In this document: in pieces, positions 1 to 7,932 of the stretch | Numbering within the stretch: the first letter of the stretch is position 1 | Layout of the letters: each line of letters starts with the position of its first letter | Source of the DNA: an uncultured Lachnospiraceae bacterium | Lineage (GTDB): Bacteria > Bacillota > Clostridia > Lachnospirales > Lachnospiraceae | Reading direction: 5' to 3' | Assembly: GCA_910577675.1 (NCBI GenBank) | Contig: CAJTOR010000019.1 | Coordinates: 5,236-69,235 of the forward strand | Length of the DNA: 64,000 bases | Translations under genes and position numbers: made by a program | The notes under the pieces: model-generated | Database searches by the model: none | The model's input: the letters and a program-made list of their open reading frames with translations, nothing else | Told to the model about the DNA's origin: nothing

Positions 1-1053
1 TTTTACAATTCCGTATCCAGGGAAGTGCGTAAGACACCGGAAATTTATTATGTCGGCAACAATATCAGCAGCACCTATATCACACATCTGATGCAGGTGA
101 TCGGCGACCGCGATTTCTCAGTTAATATTATCAGTAAATCCGGCACCACAACGGAGCCTGCAATCGCATTCCGCGTATTCAAGAAAATGCTGATTGAAAA
201 ATACGGCAAGGCGGAGGCAGCAAAGCGCATCTATGCGACCACCGACAAGTCGAGGGGCGCGCTGAAAAATCTTGCGACCGAGGAGGGGTACGAGAGTTTT
301 GTTGTCCCGGATGATGTTGGCGGACGCTTCTCCGTGCTCACAGCGGTTGGGCTTCTCCCGATCGCAGTAAGCGGCGCGGACATTACGGCATTGATGGAAG
401 GCGCGGCAAGCATGCGTGAGAAATGCCTGAACAAGCCATTTGAGGAAAATGATTCCATGCTCTATGCGGCAGTGCGCAATATATTGCTGCGCAAGAACAA
501 ATCCATCGAGATTCTCTGCAACTACGAGCCTTCCCTGCACTATGTCGGCGAGTGGTGGAAGCAGCTTTACGGCGAGAGCGAGGGCAAAGACCAGAAAGGT
601 ATCTTCCCGGCGGCTGTCGATCTGACCACGGACCTGCATTCCATGGGACAGTTTATCCAGGACGGACAGCGCACAATGTTTGAAACCGTAATCAACCTAG
701 AAACACCGACCTGCGAGGTTATCCTCGAAAAAGAGGATGTGGATCTTGACGGTCTTAACTACCTTGCAGGAAAGAGCGTTGATTTCATTAACAAGAGCGC
801 GATGAAGGGGACAAGGCTTGCGCACACGGACGGCAATGTGCCGAATCTCCTTGTAAATCTTCCAGCCCAGAATGAGTTCTCGCTCGGTGAACTGTTTTAC
901 TTCTTTGAATTTGCATGTGGTATATCCGGGTATCTGCTCGGAGTGAACCCATTTGACCAGCCGGGTGTTGAGAGCTACAAGAAAAATATGTTTGCGCTGC
1001 TCGGGAAGCCGGGATTTGAAGAACTGGGTGAGGAGCTGAAAAAAAGACTGTAA
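1..1053 (+). CDS. pgi: Glucose-6-phosphate isomerase, 5' end missing
   Basis: Interconverts glucose 6-phosphate and fructose 6-phosphate in cytoplasmic glycolysis. The reading frame is open from base 1, so the gene begins outside the window; about 350 C-terminal residues are present of a family usually near 450. Visible hallmarks are the sugar-phosphate loop KSGTTTEPAIAFR, the GQFIQDGQR segment, and the C-terminal signature with CGISGYLLGVNPFDQPGVE followed by SYKKN, which carries the active-site lysine. The GTG at 25 is internal and is not the start. A hairpin terminator follows directly, so the gene probably ends its own transcript. Identity is certain; only the N-terminus is unseen. Confidence 0.97.
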   Translation, partial: FYNSVSREVRKTPEIYYVGNNISSTYITHLMQVIGDRDFSVNIISKSGTTTEPAIAFRVFKKMLIEKYGKAEAAKRIYATTDKSRGALKNLATEEGYESFVVPDDVGGRFSVLTAVGLLPIAVSGADITALMEGAASMREKCLNKPFEENDSMLYAAVRNILLRKNKSIEILCNYEPSLHYVGEWWKQLYGESEGKDQKGIFPAAVDLTTDLHSMGQFIQDGQRTMFETVINLETPTCEVILEKEDVDLDGLNYLAGKSVDFINKSAMKGTRLAHTDGNVPNLLVNLPAQNEFSLGELFYFFEFACGISGYLLGVNPFDQPGVESYKKNMFALLGKPGFEELGEELKKRL

Positions 1054-1070
1054 AGGGAGTTGGATTTAAG

Positions 1071-1104
1071 GAAGGGCTGTTTAACAAAACAGCTCTTCTT
1101 TTTA
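1071..1104 (+). terminator. Rho-independent terminator of pgi
   Basis: The arms AAGGGCTGTTT and AAACAGCTCTT (one G-G mismatch) form a stem around a short AAC-type loop and are followed by a pyrimidine/T run (CTTTTT). It starts about 18 bases after the pgi stop codon and ends before the next ribosome binding site. Confidence 0.85.
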
Positions 1105-1125
1105 GATGCAATAAGGGGGCTTAGC

Positions 1126-2013
1126 ATGAAGTACATGCATTTTTTATCATCCTGTTCCTATGCGGGACTGGCAAACCTGCTTGAGGATGTTGGGATTGAT
1201 ACGGAGGATGTTTCGATTGCTGTTTCAATCTGCCTGCCCTGGCTTTTGGGGCGGGAGGAGAATAAGGGAAAAATTGGAAAATACAGCGCCGGGGCGATGT
1301 TGCAGGGAAAAGAATGGTTCGATTTATATTTGAAACCACTTGGGTGGCGCTTTGCGGAAACGAGATATGAAAAGAGAGAGGCACTTGGGTGCTTTATGCC
1401 CGGGAGCATGATTGGAATGCGGGTTTTAAAGCAATCAAAACACGCAGTTATCTACCGTGGAAGATCGGGGCTTAAATATGTTTTTTTCAATAACCGTAGG
1501 AAGGAAGGCAACGAACCGGATCAGATTATCCTGTCGGAAGAAGAACTCCTTGAAAAACTGGATGATACAGTATGTGTCGGCAGGCTTGAAACAGGCAGCA
1601 GGGAGGAAGTAAATTTTATTCCCCTGCTCGAACAATCGAAAAAGAATTGGGAATTGTGGCTTTCCGAATTCCAGGACTTTGCAGCTTTAAGACAGGAAAG
1701 AGAAGTACTTTGCCATACGCAGAATACATTTTTTAGAGCTTTTTTGTTAGACGCTCCTGCCGTATGCGGACTTTTTACCACGGAGGTGGGAAGGGGGTAT
1801 GAAGGGAAAGGGAGAGAAAATTTCCCGGAGGAAGAAACTTTGTTTAAGCAGCAAAAAGAACGTCTTATATGTTTGCAAAGCCAGTATCTGGAAGCAATGC
1901 GCCGCGGGGAGGCGCTTGTACTTGCCAGGGAGATGGATATGGAACTTGTGCGGTACACCATACATATATTTCTGGAATTAATAGACAAAAAACTTAAAAT
2001 AATGGCGGGTTAA
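1126..2013 (+). CDS. C39/BtrH-like papain-fold candidate, unknown function
   Basis: A 295-residue cytoplasmic protein without signal peptide or membrane span. The start at 1126 is chosen because AAGGGGGC lies just upstream; the frame is open earlier, but that part overlaps the pgi terminator. The N-terminus (MKYMHFLSSCSYAGLANLLE) has the layout of BtrH N-terminal or C39-like domains: an early cysteine in SCSYAG, then a histidine in KHAVIYRG near residue 105, then FFNNRR where the family has Asn/Asp. The C-terminal half (about 175-295) is alpha-helical, charged and unrecognised. From this I infer a cysteine-hydrolase-like fold, possibly an acyltransferase or peptidase; the assignment is tentative. 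It is followed by the leader of the 2170 gene. Confidence 0.6.
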   Translation: MKYMHFLSSCSYAGLANLLEDVGIDTEDVSIAVSICLPWLLGREENKGKIGKYSAGAMLQGKEWFDLYLKPLGWRFAETRYEKREALGCFMPGSMIGMRVLKQSKHAVIYRGRSGLKYVFFNNRRKEGNEPDQIILSEEELLEKLDDTVCVGRLETGSREEVNFIPLLEQSKKNWELWLSEFQDFAALRQEREVLCHTQNTFFRAFLLDAPAVCGLFTTEVGRGYEGKGRENFPEEETLFKQQKERLICLQSQYLEAMRRGEALVLAREMDMELVRYTIHIFLELIDKKLKIMAG

Positions 2014-2050
2014 GGAGGAGGGAAAATCTGCCGATATAATAGGGGATGAT

Positions 2051-2173
2051 ATGAATCCAGAATATTCTGGAAAAGATTCAAAATTAACAAATTTTAATTC
2101 TAAGTTTGTGTCTGCGCGGCATTCACAAACTTGGCATGCACAAAAAGCCGCGCAGAAAAGGAGAGTAAGATGA
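2051..2173 (+). CDS. Possible 40-residue leader peptide coupled to the next gene
   Basis: A short frame starting at ATG 2051 with GGGGAT four bases upstream. It ends at TGA 2171-2173, overlapping the ATG of the following gene as ATGA. The peptide begins MNPEYSGKDSKLTNF and ends in a basic stretch (QKAAQKRRVR). Two interleaved inverted repeats (2102-2156) lie inside it. The overlap geometry suggests translational coupling or a regulatory leader. No homology is recognised and the frame could be chance. Confidence 0.35.
   Translation: MNPEYSGKDSKLTNFNSKFVSARHSQTWHAQKAAQKRRVR
2102..2156 (+). promoter_or_regulatory. Two interleaved perfect inverted repeats in a 5' leader
   Basis: AAGTTTGTG (2102-2110) pairs with CACAAACTT (2124-2132). 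TCTGCGCGGC (2111-2120) pairs with GCCGCGCAGA (2147-2156). The order 5'A-5'B-3'A-3'B is that of an H-type pseudoknot or of mutually exclusive hairpins. The last arm abuts the ribosome binding site AAGGAGAG of the gene at 2170, so folding could control its translation. Confidence 0.5.
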
Positions 2174-2661
2174 TAAGTAGCAGTATTTACGGTTTTCATT
2201 CTATGGGGTTAGTTAGCAGGGCGCAGGGAAAAGGATATAACGGAGGGAAAACCGCGGCGTATGGGGACGGGTTATTTGGGGATGATAAGGAGAAAGAGGC
2301 TGGCGCTGTGAAAGAACGTGGGAAGCAAAGTCTGCTTGACGATGCAGGGGAAGCTGGGAAAAGAAAGGGTGAAACTCCGAAAACAGAAACCGAAAGCAGG
2401 ATTGTGGTAAAACCAGATGGCACCAAAATACTTGTTATTACAGTGCGCTGCGGGCAGAGTGTAAAGGTAAAAAGTCTGAAGCTATGCGATGGGGCGGATA
2501 TGGAAAACAAGGGAGCAAACGAAAGCACTCTTATGGAACAACAGGGAGAAGAACAGGTGGTAAAAGAGAAAATGACAGGGAATGTGCAGGAAGAAAATGC
2601 AGGAAGTTCACCGGTGGACGGCGGGATTAACAGTCTGGGACTTGATATGGCAATGCAGTAA
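2170..2661 (+). CDS. Hypothetical Lys/Glu-rich protein
   Basis: A 163-residue protein with no signal peptide or membrane segment. ATG 2170 is chosen because AAAAGGAGAG precedes it at good spacing; an upstream in-frame GTG/TTG extension is less likely. The N-terminus MISSSIYGFHSMGLVSRAQG leads into a low-complexity, charged, glycine/lysine/glutamate-rich region. The only compact segment is RIVVKPDGTKILVITVRCG near residues 77-95, which could form a short beta hairpin. The rest looks disordered, including a C-terminal SLGLDMAMQ tail. Family and function are not recognised. It sits between the C39-like gene and an alpha/beta hydrolase and may be regulated by the structured leader upstream. Confidence 0.7.
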   Translation: MISSSIYGFHSMGLVSRAQGKGYNGGKTAAYGDGLFGDDKEKEAGAVKERGKQSLLDDAGEAGKRKGETPKTETESRIVVKPDGTKILVITVRCGQSVKVKSLKLCDGADMENKGANESTLMEQQGEEQVVKEKMTGNVQEENAGSSPVDGGINSLGLDMAMQ

Positions 2662-2698
2662 ACGGATCTGACATGGAGGATTAATTTTTATTGGCGGT

Positions 2699-2719
2699 AT
2701 CGCAAGCAAGTTTGCGATA
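2699..2719 (+). promoter_or_regulatory. Small hairpin before the hydrolase ribosome binding site
   Basis: TATCGCAA (2699-2706) and TTGCGATA (2712-2719) are perfect inverted arms around GCAAG. They end five bases before the TGGAGGA ribosome binding site at 2724-2730. The 12-mer TGGCGGTATCGC at 2692 recurs at 2809 inside the gene. Confidence 0.4.
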
Positions 2720-2735
2720 TGCATGGAGGATTGTA

Positions 2736-3314
2736 ATGAAATTGGCAGTTTTATTTCCGGGAGCCGGCTACCATGTGGATAAGCCCCTGCTCTATTATGC
2801 GAAAGATCTGGCGGTATCGCTTGGCTATGAATATATTTCGGTGGAGTATGGAAAACTTCCGGATGCAATCAAAGGTTCCAAAGCCAAAATGCAGGAAGCA
2901 TTTTTATGCGCCCTCAAAAACGCAATGGGGCTTCTGTCTGCGGTTGAGTGGGATAAATACGGGGAAATTACATTTATTTCAAAAAGTATTGGCACAGCAG
3001 TTGCAGCAGAAACAGCTCACCAGCTTGGTTTAAAAACAAGAAATATTTATTATACCCCGGTGGCGGAAACCTTTTCCTTCCCGGTACAGCAGGGAATTGC
3101 GTTCCACGGCACGGCGGATGGGTGGGTGGAAACCCCGGTTCTTAAAAAAGCCTGCGAGGAGCGCGGGATACCACTTTATATTGCCGAGGGGGCAAATCAT
3201 TCCTTAGAAACGGAAGACATCCTCCAAAATATCTGTCTTCTGTCTAAGATTATGAGGAGGACAAAAGCATATCTGGGTGGGGAAGCGGTTAAAGATGGGG
3301 GAGGAATACTATGA
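2736..3314 (+). CDS. Alpha/beta-hydrolase-fold protein
   Basis: A 192-residue cytoplasmic protein. It has the elements of a small alpha/beta hydrolase: an N-terminal strand and oxyanion-type turn (LAVLFPGAGYHVDKPLLYY), a nucleophile elbow-like ISKSIGT near residue 90 (Ser in place of the classical GxSxG flanks), an aspartate in HGTADGWVE near 132, and a histidine in EGANHSLE near 158. Together these make a plausible Ser-Asp-His triad. ATG 2736 follows TGGAGGA at ideal spacing; a TTG at 2691, also preceded by TGGAGGA, could give 15 extra residues. The stop overlaps the next start (ATGA), so the two are translated as a pair. The substrate cannot be predicted. Confidence 0.75.
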   Translation: MKLAVLFPGAGYHVDKPLLYYAKDLAVSLGYEYISVEYGKLPDAIKGSKAKMQEAFLCALKNAMGLLSAVEWDKYGEITFISKSIGTAVAAETAHQLGLKTRNIYYTPVAETFSFPVQQGIAFHGTADGWVETPVLKKACEERGIPLYIAEGANHSLETEDILQNICLLSKIMRRTKAYLGGEAVKDGGGIL

Positions 3315-3547
3315 ATCCTGCTGCAATGATTAAGTTTATGGGGGCAAAAAAGAAATTTGAAAAGAACCATCCCAAGTTTGCTGCCTTTGCAAAAAAAATG
3401 TTTGAGAGTGGTATCGAGGAAGGGACGGTGATTGAGATAACCGTAACGAAACCGGGGGAAACTCCCGTCCGGGCAAATATAAAAGTGATGGATTCCGACC
3501 TTGAACTTTTGCGCGGGTTAAAAGAAATGTCCGAGGGCGGGATATAA
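3311..3547 (+). CDS. Small conserved-type protein, unknown function
   Basis: A 78-residue soluble protein starting MNPAAMIKFMGAKKKFEKNH. The first half is a basic amphipathic helix region (KFAAFAKKMFESGIEEG). The second half is a beta hairpin-like segment (TVIEITVTKPGETPVRANIK) ending in an acidic helix. Its ATG overlaps the stop of the hydrolase gene (ATGA), which shows it is a real, coupled gene despite its size. Proteins of this general build are common in Lachnospiraceae, but I know no function for them. No catalytic residues or metal ligands stand out. Confidence 0.75.
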   Translation: MNPAAMIKFMGAKKKFEKNHPKFAAFAKKMFESGIEEGTVIEITVTKPGETPVRANIKVMDSDLELLRGLKEMSEGGI

Positions 3548-3638
3548 TTTATGCGGGCGGGAGGAGATTCGAGATGCTATTTAAGCAGTATCACAAGCAA
3601 CGCGTGGGGGATTCGGAGGAAATATTATCAAGGCGGCA

Positions 3639-3923
3639 TCACTTTCTTTTCATTGCGTGGATAAGCTGTAAAAGAGCAGTTATTTCCTCCTCCGTCAGCC
3701 CGGAAAGATCAATTTCCTGCCGCCGCTCAAGTCCGAGCAGATAGTCCGTACTGACATGGAAAATCCTCGATATATGGATCAGGATATCATAGGATGGGAG
3801 CCGCAGCCCATTTTCATAAGCGCTGATTACAGATTTTGTAACATCTAGCTTTCTGGCAAGTTCTGCCTGGGTCATATCTTCTTTGCGCCGCAATGTGCGC
3901 AGTGTCATTCCAAAATCAACCAT
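3639..3923 (-). CDS. Xre-family helix-turn-helix regulator
   Basis: A 94-residue DNA-binding protein on the minus strand. The HTH_3 (Cro/C1) domain spans about residues 5-62, with LRRKEDMTQAELARKLDVT followed by KSVISAYENGLRLPSYDIL. The following segment, FHVSTDYLLGLE, is the typical end of this fold. A short C-terminal helix (LTEEEITALLQLIHAMKRK) probably dimerises. The start at 3923 is supported by AGGAGGT just upstream on the minus strand; a start at 3947 would leave the site inside the gene. It is divergent from the acetyltransferase gene, whose promoter at 3992 lies 70 bases away, so it may repress itself and that neighbour. Confidence 0.9.
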   Translation of the reverse strand: MVDFGMTLRTLRRKEDMTQAELARKLDVTKSVISAYENGLRLPSYDILIHISRIFHVSTDYLLGLERRQEIDLSGLTEEEITALLQLIHAMKRK

Positions 3924-3991
3924 AAGAAAACCTCCTGGCGGTATCATACTATAAATATTGTATTCTAAAGGTTGTAAAAGTATTTATATAG

Positions 3992-4020
3992 TTGACTTTT
4001 TGGAGTGGGGAAAGTATAAT
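3992..4020 (+). promoter_or_regulatory. Sigma-A promoter for the acetyltransferase gene
   Basis: TTGACT (3992-3997), a 17-base spacer and TATAAT (4015-4020). It implies a leader of about 165 bases before the next start at 4192. The location between divergent genes fits control by the Xre regulator. Confidence 0.8.
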
Positions 4021-4191
4021 ACATACGTTGGGAAAAGTGGGAATTTCAGGATTTTTCAGAAAAAACATGGATTATTGGGGAAATTATGGAAGTGCCTATA
4101 GGCATCTTCTTTATAGGGCAAAACAGATAATCAGTGTTTTTTGTCAACTAATAGTGAATATCAGAAATTATCAACGCGGGAGGAGAAATAA

Positions 4192-4821
4192 ATGATCCGG
4201 GGAAAAAAACTTGTGATTATCGGTGCGGGCGGACACGGGAAAGTAGTTGCGGATGTAGCGGGGAAATTATGTTTTTATGAAACGATCCTGTTTTTGGATG
4301 ACAGGGGGACGGTTACGGAATGCTGTGGATTCCCCGTTGCGGGAAAATCCGGGAATGCCGCAGAATACATAGGGAAGGCGGATATTTTTGTGGCGATTGG
4401 CAGTGCGGATGCAAGGGCGCGGGTTATGGCGGGGCTGATTAAGGCGGGCGCTTCGCTTCCGGTTCTAATCCACCCCGACGCCGTGGTTGGGCAGGGTGCT
4501 GTAATTGGGAGGGGGACGGTTGTAATGGCGGGGGCAGTAATAAACTCTGACGCACAGATTGGGGAGGGCTGCATTGTCAATACCTGCTCCTCCGTGGATC
4601 ACGACTGCATCCTGAAAGATTATGTGCATGTTTCCGTAGGTGCCCATGTGGCAGGGGGTGTGCAGATCGGGGATAAAACATGGATCGGTGCGGGAGCGGT
4701 CGTAAGCAACCATGTCAAAATTGCGCCGGACTGTATGGTGGGAGCCGGTGCGGTCGTGGTAAAAGATATCCTTGTGGCAGGAACCTATGTGGGGGTTCCG
4801 GCAAGGTTGATACATTCATAG
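4192..4821 (+). CDS. PglD/NeuD-type sugar acetyltransferase
   Basis: A 209-residue cytoplasmic enzyme of the NeuD/PglD family, which uses acetyl-CoA to acetylate sialic acid or UDP-4-amino-sugars. The N-terminal Rossmann-like part (1-75) has LVIIGAGGHGKVVADV, the sugar-nucleotide binding loop. From about 85 on there are left-handed beta-helix hexapeptide repeats (VVGQGAVIGRGTVVMAGAVI and onward). The catalytic-type histidine is in SSVDHDC, and the C-terminus ends with YVGVPARLI as in most family members. GGGAGGAG precedes ATG 4192. The gene stands alone rather than in a glycan cluster, so its acceptor sugar is unknown; serine- or maltose-type acetyltransferases are less likely because of the N-terminal domain. 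Confidence 0.9.
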   Translation: MIRGKKLVIIGAGGHGKVVADVAGKLCFYETILFLDDRGTVTECCGFPVAGKSGNAAEYIGKADIFVAIGSADARARVMAGLIKAGASLPVLIHPDAVVGQGAVIGRGTVVMAGAVINSDAQIGEGCIVNTCSSVDHDCILKDYVHVSVGAHVAGGVQIGDKTWIGAGAVVSNHVKIAPDCMVGAGAVVVKDILVAGTYVGVPARLIHS

Positions 4822-4843
4822 GGCGGCAAATTTTAAAAAGTAG

Positions 4844-4872
4844 TTGCAAAGCGTGAAAGCATGTGCTATAAT
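4844..4872 (+). promoter_or_regulatory. Sigma-A promoter with extended -10
   Basis: TTGCAA (4844-4849), a 17-base spacer and TATAAT (4867-4872) with TGC before the -10. It lies just outside the left end of the MITE-like insert and faces into it. No gene follows within its reach before the thrS leader. Confidence 0.6.
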
Positions 4873-4875
4873 CCC

Positions 4876-5182
4876 GAGTTTGACACTTTGAAAAAAATAA
4901 AACTGCTACAACCCTTGATTTATAAGCGTTGTAGCAGTTTGAGCCCAAGTTTTAATATATGGTAATTTTTCCTATTTTGTGAATTTTTACGAAACACTGA
5001 TATTATGCGGAGTTTTGAGATAAAGCATTCATGTTGTATGTATATGAGTATATTACATCTATAACAGGAAAATATCAAGAGATAACAGACATTACTATAT
5101 AACAAAACAAAATGCTTGACGAAGAGAATGTAGATATTATAAGGGGTTTAACGGCTTTATTAAAAATCTAACTGTCAAACTC
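4876..5182. mobile_element. Possible MITE or decayed insertion-sequence remnant
   Basis: GAGTTTGACA (4876-4885) and TGTCAAACTC (5173-5182) are perfect 10-base terminal inverted repeats. Weaker similarity continues inward (AATAAA-type stretches), enclosing 307 AT-rich bases without a credible gene. Inside are a 13-bp hairpin near the left end and AT-rich sequence. No target duplication could be recognised, so this is inference. The remaining bases to 5267 hold nothing I can name. Confidence 0.4.
4889..4940 (-). terminator. Hairpin with T-run on the minus strand
   Basis: AAACTGCTACAAC (4900-4912) and GTTGTAGCAGTTT (4928-4940) pair perfectly. On the minus strand the stem is followed by a T-rich run (TTTTATTTTTTT). 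No minus-strand gene ends here, so it may serve an unseen short RNA or belong to the mobile element. Confidence 0.5.
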
Positions 5183-5267
5183 CCGGCGCTCAGGAAATCA
5201 AGTGATATCATTTAACAGATGGAGGCAGTGCAATTGTGCCAGCAAAAGAAATCCATCAAATAAAATA

Positions 5268-5295
5268 TTGACATTCGCAAATTTCATGCTATAAT
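5268..5295 (+). promoter_or_regulatory. Promoter of the thrS T-box leader
   Basis: TTGACA (5268-5273), a 16-base spacer and TATAAT (5290-5295), extended by TGC before the -10. Confidence 0.85.
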
Positions 5296-5302
5296 GGATA
5301 CC

Positions 5303-5592
5303 ATAAAAGAAGGGGCAGAAAAAACTGTCCCGGGAATTTAAAACGTTGAGGAAACGAGTAGCCGGTGGCGTATGTCAGAGAGGGATGGATTTTGCTGTGA
5401 CCATCCTCATATCAAACCTGTGAAGACCAGTTCCGAGTGGCTCCAATACAGCCCGGTGGCACCGTTACCGCCGACAATGAAGCAGGCGGCAGAGTGTGCA
5501 TTCCTTGCATATATCTGTTGCAAGAAGGGTGGAACCGCGGGTAGATGCTCGTCCCTTTCAAGATGTATTATCTTGGAAGGGACGTTTTTTTT
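5303..5592 (+). promoter_or_regulatory. T-box riboswitch controlling thrS
   Basis: A tRNA-sensing leader that blocks transcription when tRNA-Thr is charged and lets it read through when uncharged. The invariant T-box AGGGTGGAACCGCG is at 5526-5539. It is followed by a strong terminator whose arms are 5550-5564 and 5570-5584 with eight Ts after. Stem I begins near GAGGAAACGAGTA (5347 onward). ACC triplets at 5461 and 5467 on the 3' side of stem I are compatible with a threonine specifier codon, but I could not fix which one is used. Open frames inside the leader are not genes. Confidence 0.93.
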
Positions 5593-5722
5593 GTTTCCCC
5601 GGATAATACATGCTACAGACTGGTAGCATATAAATTGGTGGCTGCCCCCAAATATGTCCGCGTGTAAGATATTTCTTTACATGGGGATAATATGGGGCAG
5701 GAGAATGAAACGGAGGTTTATT

Positions 5723-7687
5723 ATGAAGATTGCGTTGAAGGATGGTTCCGTAAAGGAGTATGCGGGCGAAATGTCCGTGATTGACATTGCGAAGGATATC
5801 AGCGAGGGGCTTGCGCGCATGGCGTGCGCAGGCTGTGTGGACGGCGAGGTTGTCGATTTGCGCACAGTGATTTCAAAGGACTGTGAACTGAGTATTTTGA
5901 CTTTCCAGGACGATATGGGGAAGAGGGCATACCGCCACACGGCTTCCCATGTACTGGCGCAGGCAGTAAAGCGCCTTTACCCGCAGGCAAAACTTGCGAT
6001 TGGACCGTCGATTGACAATGGGTTTTACTATGATTTTGACTGCCCGCCATTTGACCGCGAGGCGCTTGATAAGCTCGAGGCGGAGATGAAGAAAATTATC
6101 AAGGAGGGTGCGGAACTCACCCGCTTTACCATGCCGCGCGCGGAGGCAGTTAAGATGATGCAGGAGAAGCAGGAACCGTACAAGGTGGAGCTGATTAATG
6201 ATCTGCCGGAGGATGCGGAGATTTCCTTCTATAAACAGGGGGATTTTGTTGATCTGTGCGCGGGACCGCATCTGATGAGTACGAAAAATATCAAGGCGAT
6301 CAAGCTGATTTCTTCCTCCGGCGCATACTGGCGCGGCAGCGAGAAGAATAAGATGCTCACCCGCATCTACGGTACGGCTTACACGAAGAATGCGGAGCTT
6401 GAGGAGTATTTGGCGTACCTCGAGGATATCAAGAAGCGCGACCACAACAAGCTTGGACGCGAGATGGAACTGTTTACGACGGTGGATGTGATCGGGCAGG
6501 GGCTGCCGCTTCTGATGCCTAAGGGCACGAAGATGGTGCAGACGCTCCAGCGCTGGATCGAGGATCTGGAGGATAATGAGTGGGGCTATGTGCGCACGAA
6601 GACCCCGCTGATGGCAAAGAGTGATCTGTATAGGATTTCCGGCCATTGGGATCATTATAAGGAAGGTATGTTTGTGCTTGGAGATGAGGAGAAGGACAAG
6701 GAAGTATTTGCGCTGCGCCCGATGACCTGTCCGTTCCAGTACTATGTGTATAAGGCAAGCCAGAAATCTTACCGCGACCTGCCAATCCGTTACGGTGAAA
6801 CTTCAACGCTGTTCCGCAACGAGGACTCGGGCGAGATGCACGGGCTGACGCGCGTGCGCCAGTTTACGATTTCCGAGGGGCATCTAGTGGTGCGCCCGGA
6901 TCAGATGGTGGAGGAGTTTAAAAACTGTCTTGCGCTGGCAAAACACTGTCTGACCACGCTTGGATTGCAGGATGATGTGACGTACCATCTCTCGAAATGG
7001 GATCCGGATAACCGCGGGAAATATATTGGCGAACCTGAGGTCTGGGAGCAGACCGAACAGCATATCCGTGATGTGCTTATGGAACTTTCCATCCCGTTTG
7101 TGGAGGATGTCGGCGAGGCGGCATTTTACGGGCCTAAAGTTGATATCAATACAAAGAATGTGTACGGCAAGGAAGATACGATGATTACGATACAGTGGGA
7201 TGCGCTGCTTGCCGAGCAGTTCGATATGTACTATATTGACCAGAACGGCGACAAGGTGCGCCCGTATATTATCCACCGCACTTCGATGGGCTGCTATGAG
7301 AGGACACTCGCATGGCTGATCGAGAAATATGCTGGCAATTTCCCGACCTGGCTCTGCCCTGAGCAGGTGAGGGTGCTGCCGATTTCGGATAAGTACAATG
7401 ATTATGCAAACAAGGTGCTCTCCGAGTTAAAGAAGAACGGTATTTTGGCAACGGTGGATGGGCGCGCGGAGAAGATCGGGTTTAAAATCCGGGAGACGAG
7501 GCTTGCGCATGTGCCATATATGCTTGTCGTTGGTCAGAAGGAGGAGGAACTGGGTGTTGTCGCAGTCCGCAGCCGTTATCTTGGCGATGAAGGACAAAAG
7601 CCCCTCAGTGATTTTATTGCGGCAGTCTGTGAGGAAATCAGGACAAAAGAAATCCGCAGGGTTGAGGTGAGTGAGGAAGCAAAGTAA
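5723..7687 (+). CDS. thrS: Threonyl-tRNA synthetase
   Basis: Charges tRNA-Thr with threonine; 654 residues, normal length. Domain order: TGS (about 1-62), editing/SAD domain with the HxxxH motif in RHTASHVLAQAV and the DLCAGPH segment, class II catalytic core (about 240-540), and C-terminal anticodon-binding HGTP domain. Core hallmarks are the zinc ligands in RPMTCPFQY and SGEMHGL, motif 2 around FRNEDSGEMHGLTRVRQF, and motif 3 in TSMGCYERTLAWLIEK. ATG 5723 follows CGGAGGT; upstream in-frame ATGs at 5654 and 5705 lack good sites and precede the conserved TGS start (MKIALKDGSV). Expression is under the T-box leader directly upstream. Confidence 0.98.
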   Translation: MKIALKDGSVKEYAGEMSVIDIAKDISEGLARMACAGCVDGEVVDLRTVISKDCELSILTFQDDMGKRAYRHTASHVLAQAVKRLYPQAKLAIGPSIDNGFYYDFDCPPFDREALDKLEAEMKKIIKEGAELTRFTMPRAEAVKMMQEKQEPYKVELINDLPEDAEISFYKQGDFVDLCAGPHLMSTKNIKAIKLISSSGAYWRGSEKNKMLTRIYGTAYTKNAELEEYLAYLEDIKKRDHNKLGREMELFTTVDVIGQGLPLLMPKGTKMVQTLQRWIEDLEDNEWGYVRTKTPLMAKSDLYRISGHWDHYKEGMFVLGDEEKDKEVFALRPMTCPFQYYVYKASQKSYRDLPIRYGETSTLFRNEDSGEMHGLTRVRQFTISEGHLVVRPDQMVEEFKNCLALAKHCLTTLGLQDDVTYHLSKWDPDNRGKYIGEPEVWEQTEQHIRDVLMELSIPFVEDVGEAAFYGPKVDINTKNVYGKEDTMITIQWDALLAEQFDMYYIDQNGDKVRPYIIHRTSMGCYERTLAWLIEKYAGNFPTWLCPEQVRVLPISDKYNDYANKVLSELKKNGILATVDGRAEKIGFKIRETRLAHVPYMLVVGQKEEELGVVAVRSRYLGDEGQKPLSDFIAAVCEEIRTKEIRRVEVSEEAK

Positions 7688-7698
7688 TTATTGTAAAA

Positions 7699-7744
7699 GG
7701 GGCAGTTCTGGCTGTGTGGGCTCCAGGGTACAGCCGGACTGCCC
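7699..7744 (+). terminator. Hairpin after thrS, weak T-run
   Basis: GGGCAGTTCTGGCTGT pairs with ACAGCCGGACTGCCC around a 14-base loop, 11 bases after the thrS stop. Only AATTTC follows instead of a T-run, so termination may be partial. Confidence 0.6.
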
Positions 7745-7932
7745 GAATTTCATAATATGCGCATAGAAAAGTCTTGTGTTTGCCATAATTTTGTTAAAAA
7801 CTTATGGTAGTATACGGATGATGGCAACTATTTTTTTCCAGGGCGTGTCTGAAAAATGCTTCCTGTCACCTGCTTGTCACGATTTGCGGGGATAAATTTT
7901 CAGGTACACTCTTAGCAGGTGGAGGGCGGGCA

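Noticed and set aside
3574..3738. Short plus-strand frame with GGGAGGAG upstream
   Set aside because: Most of it is antisense to the Xre gene and its sequence is not protein-like; good site but probably chance.
3992..4195. 67-residue frame before the acetyltransferase
   Set aside because: Its first codon is the -35 box of the promoter, and there is no ribosome binding site.
5372..5626. 84-residue open frame upstream of thrS
   Set aside because: It lies within the T-box riboswitch and its terminator, and has no ribosome binding site.
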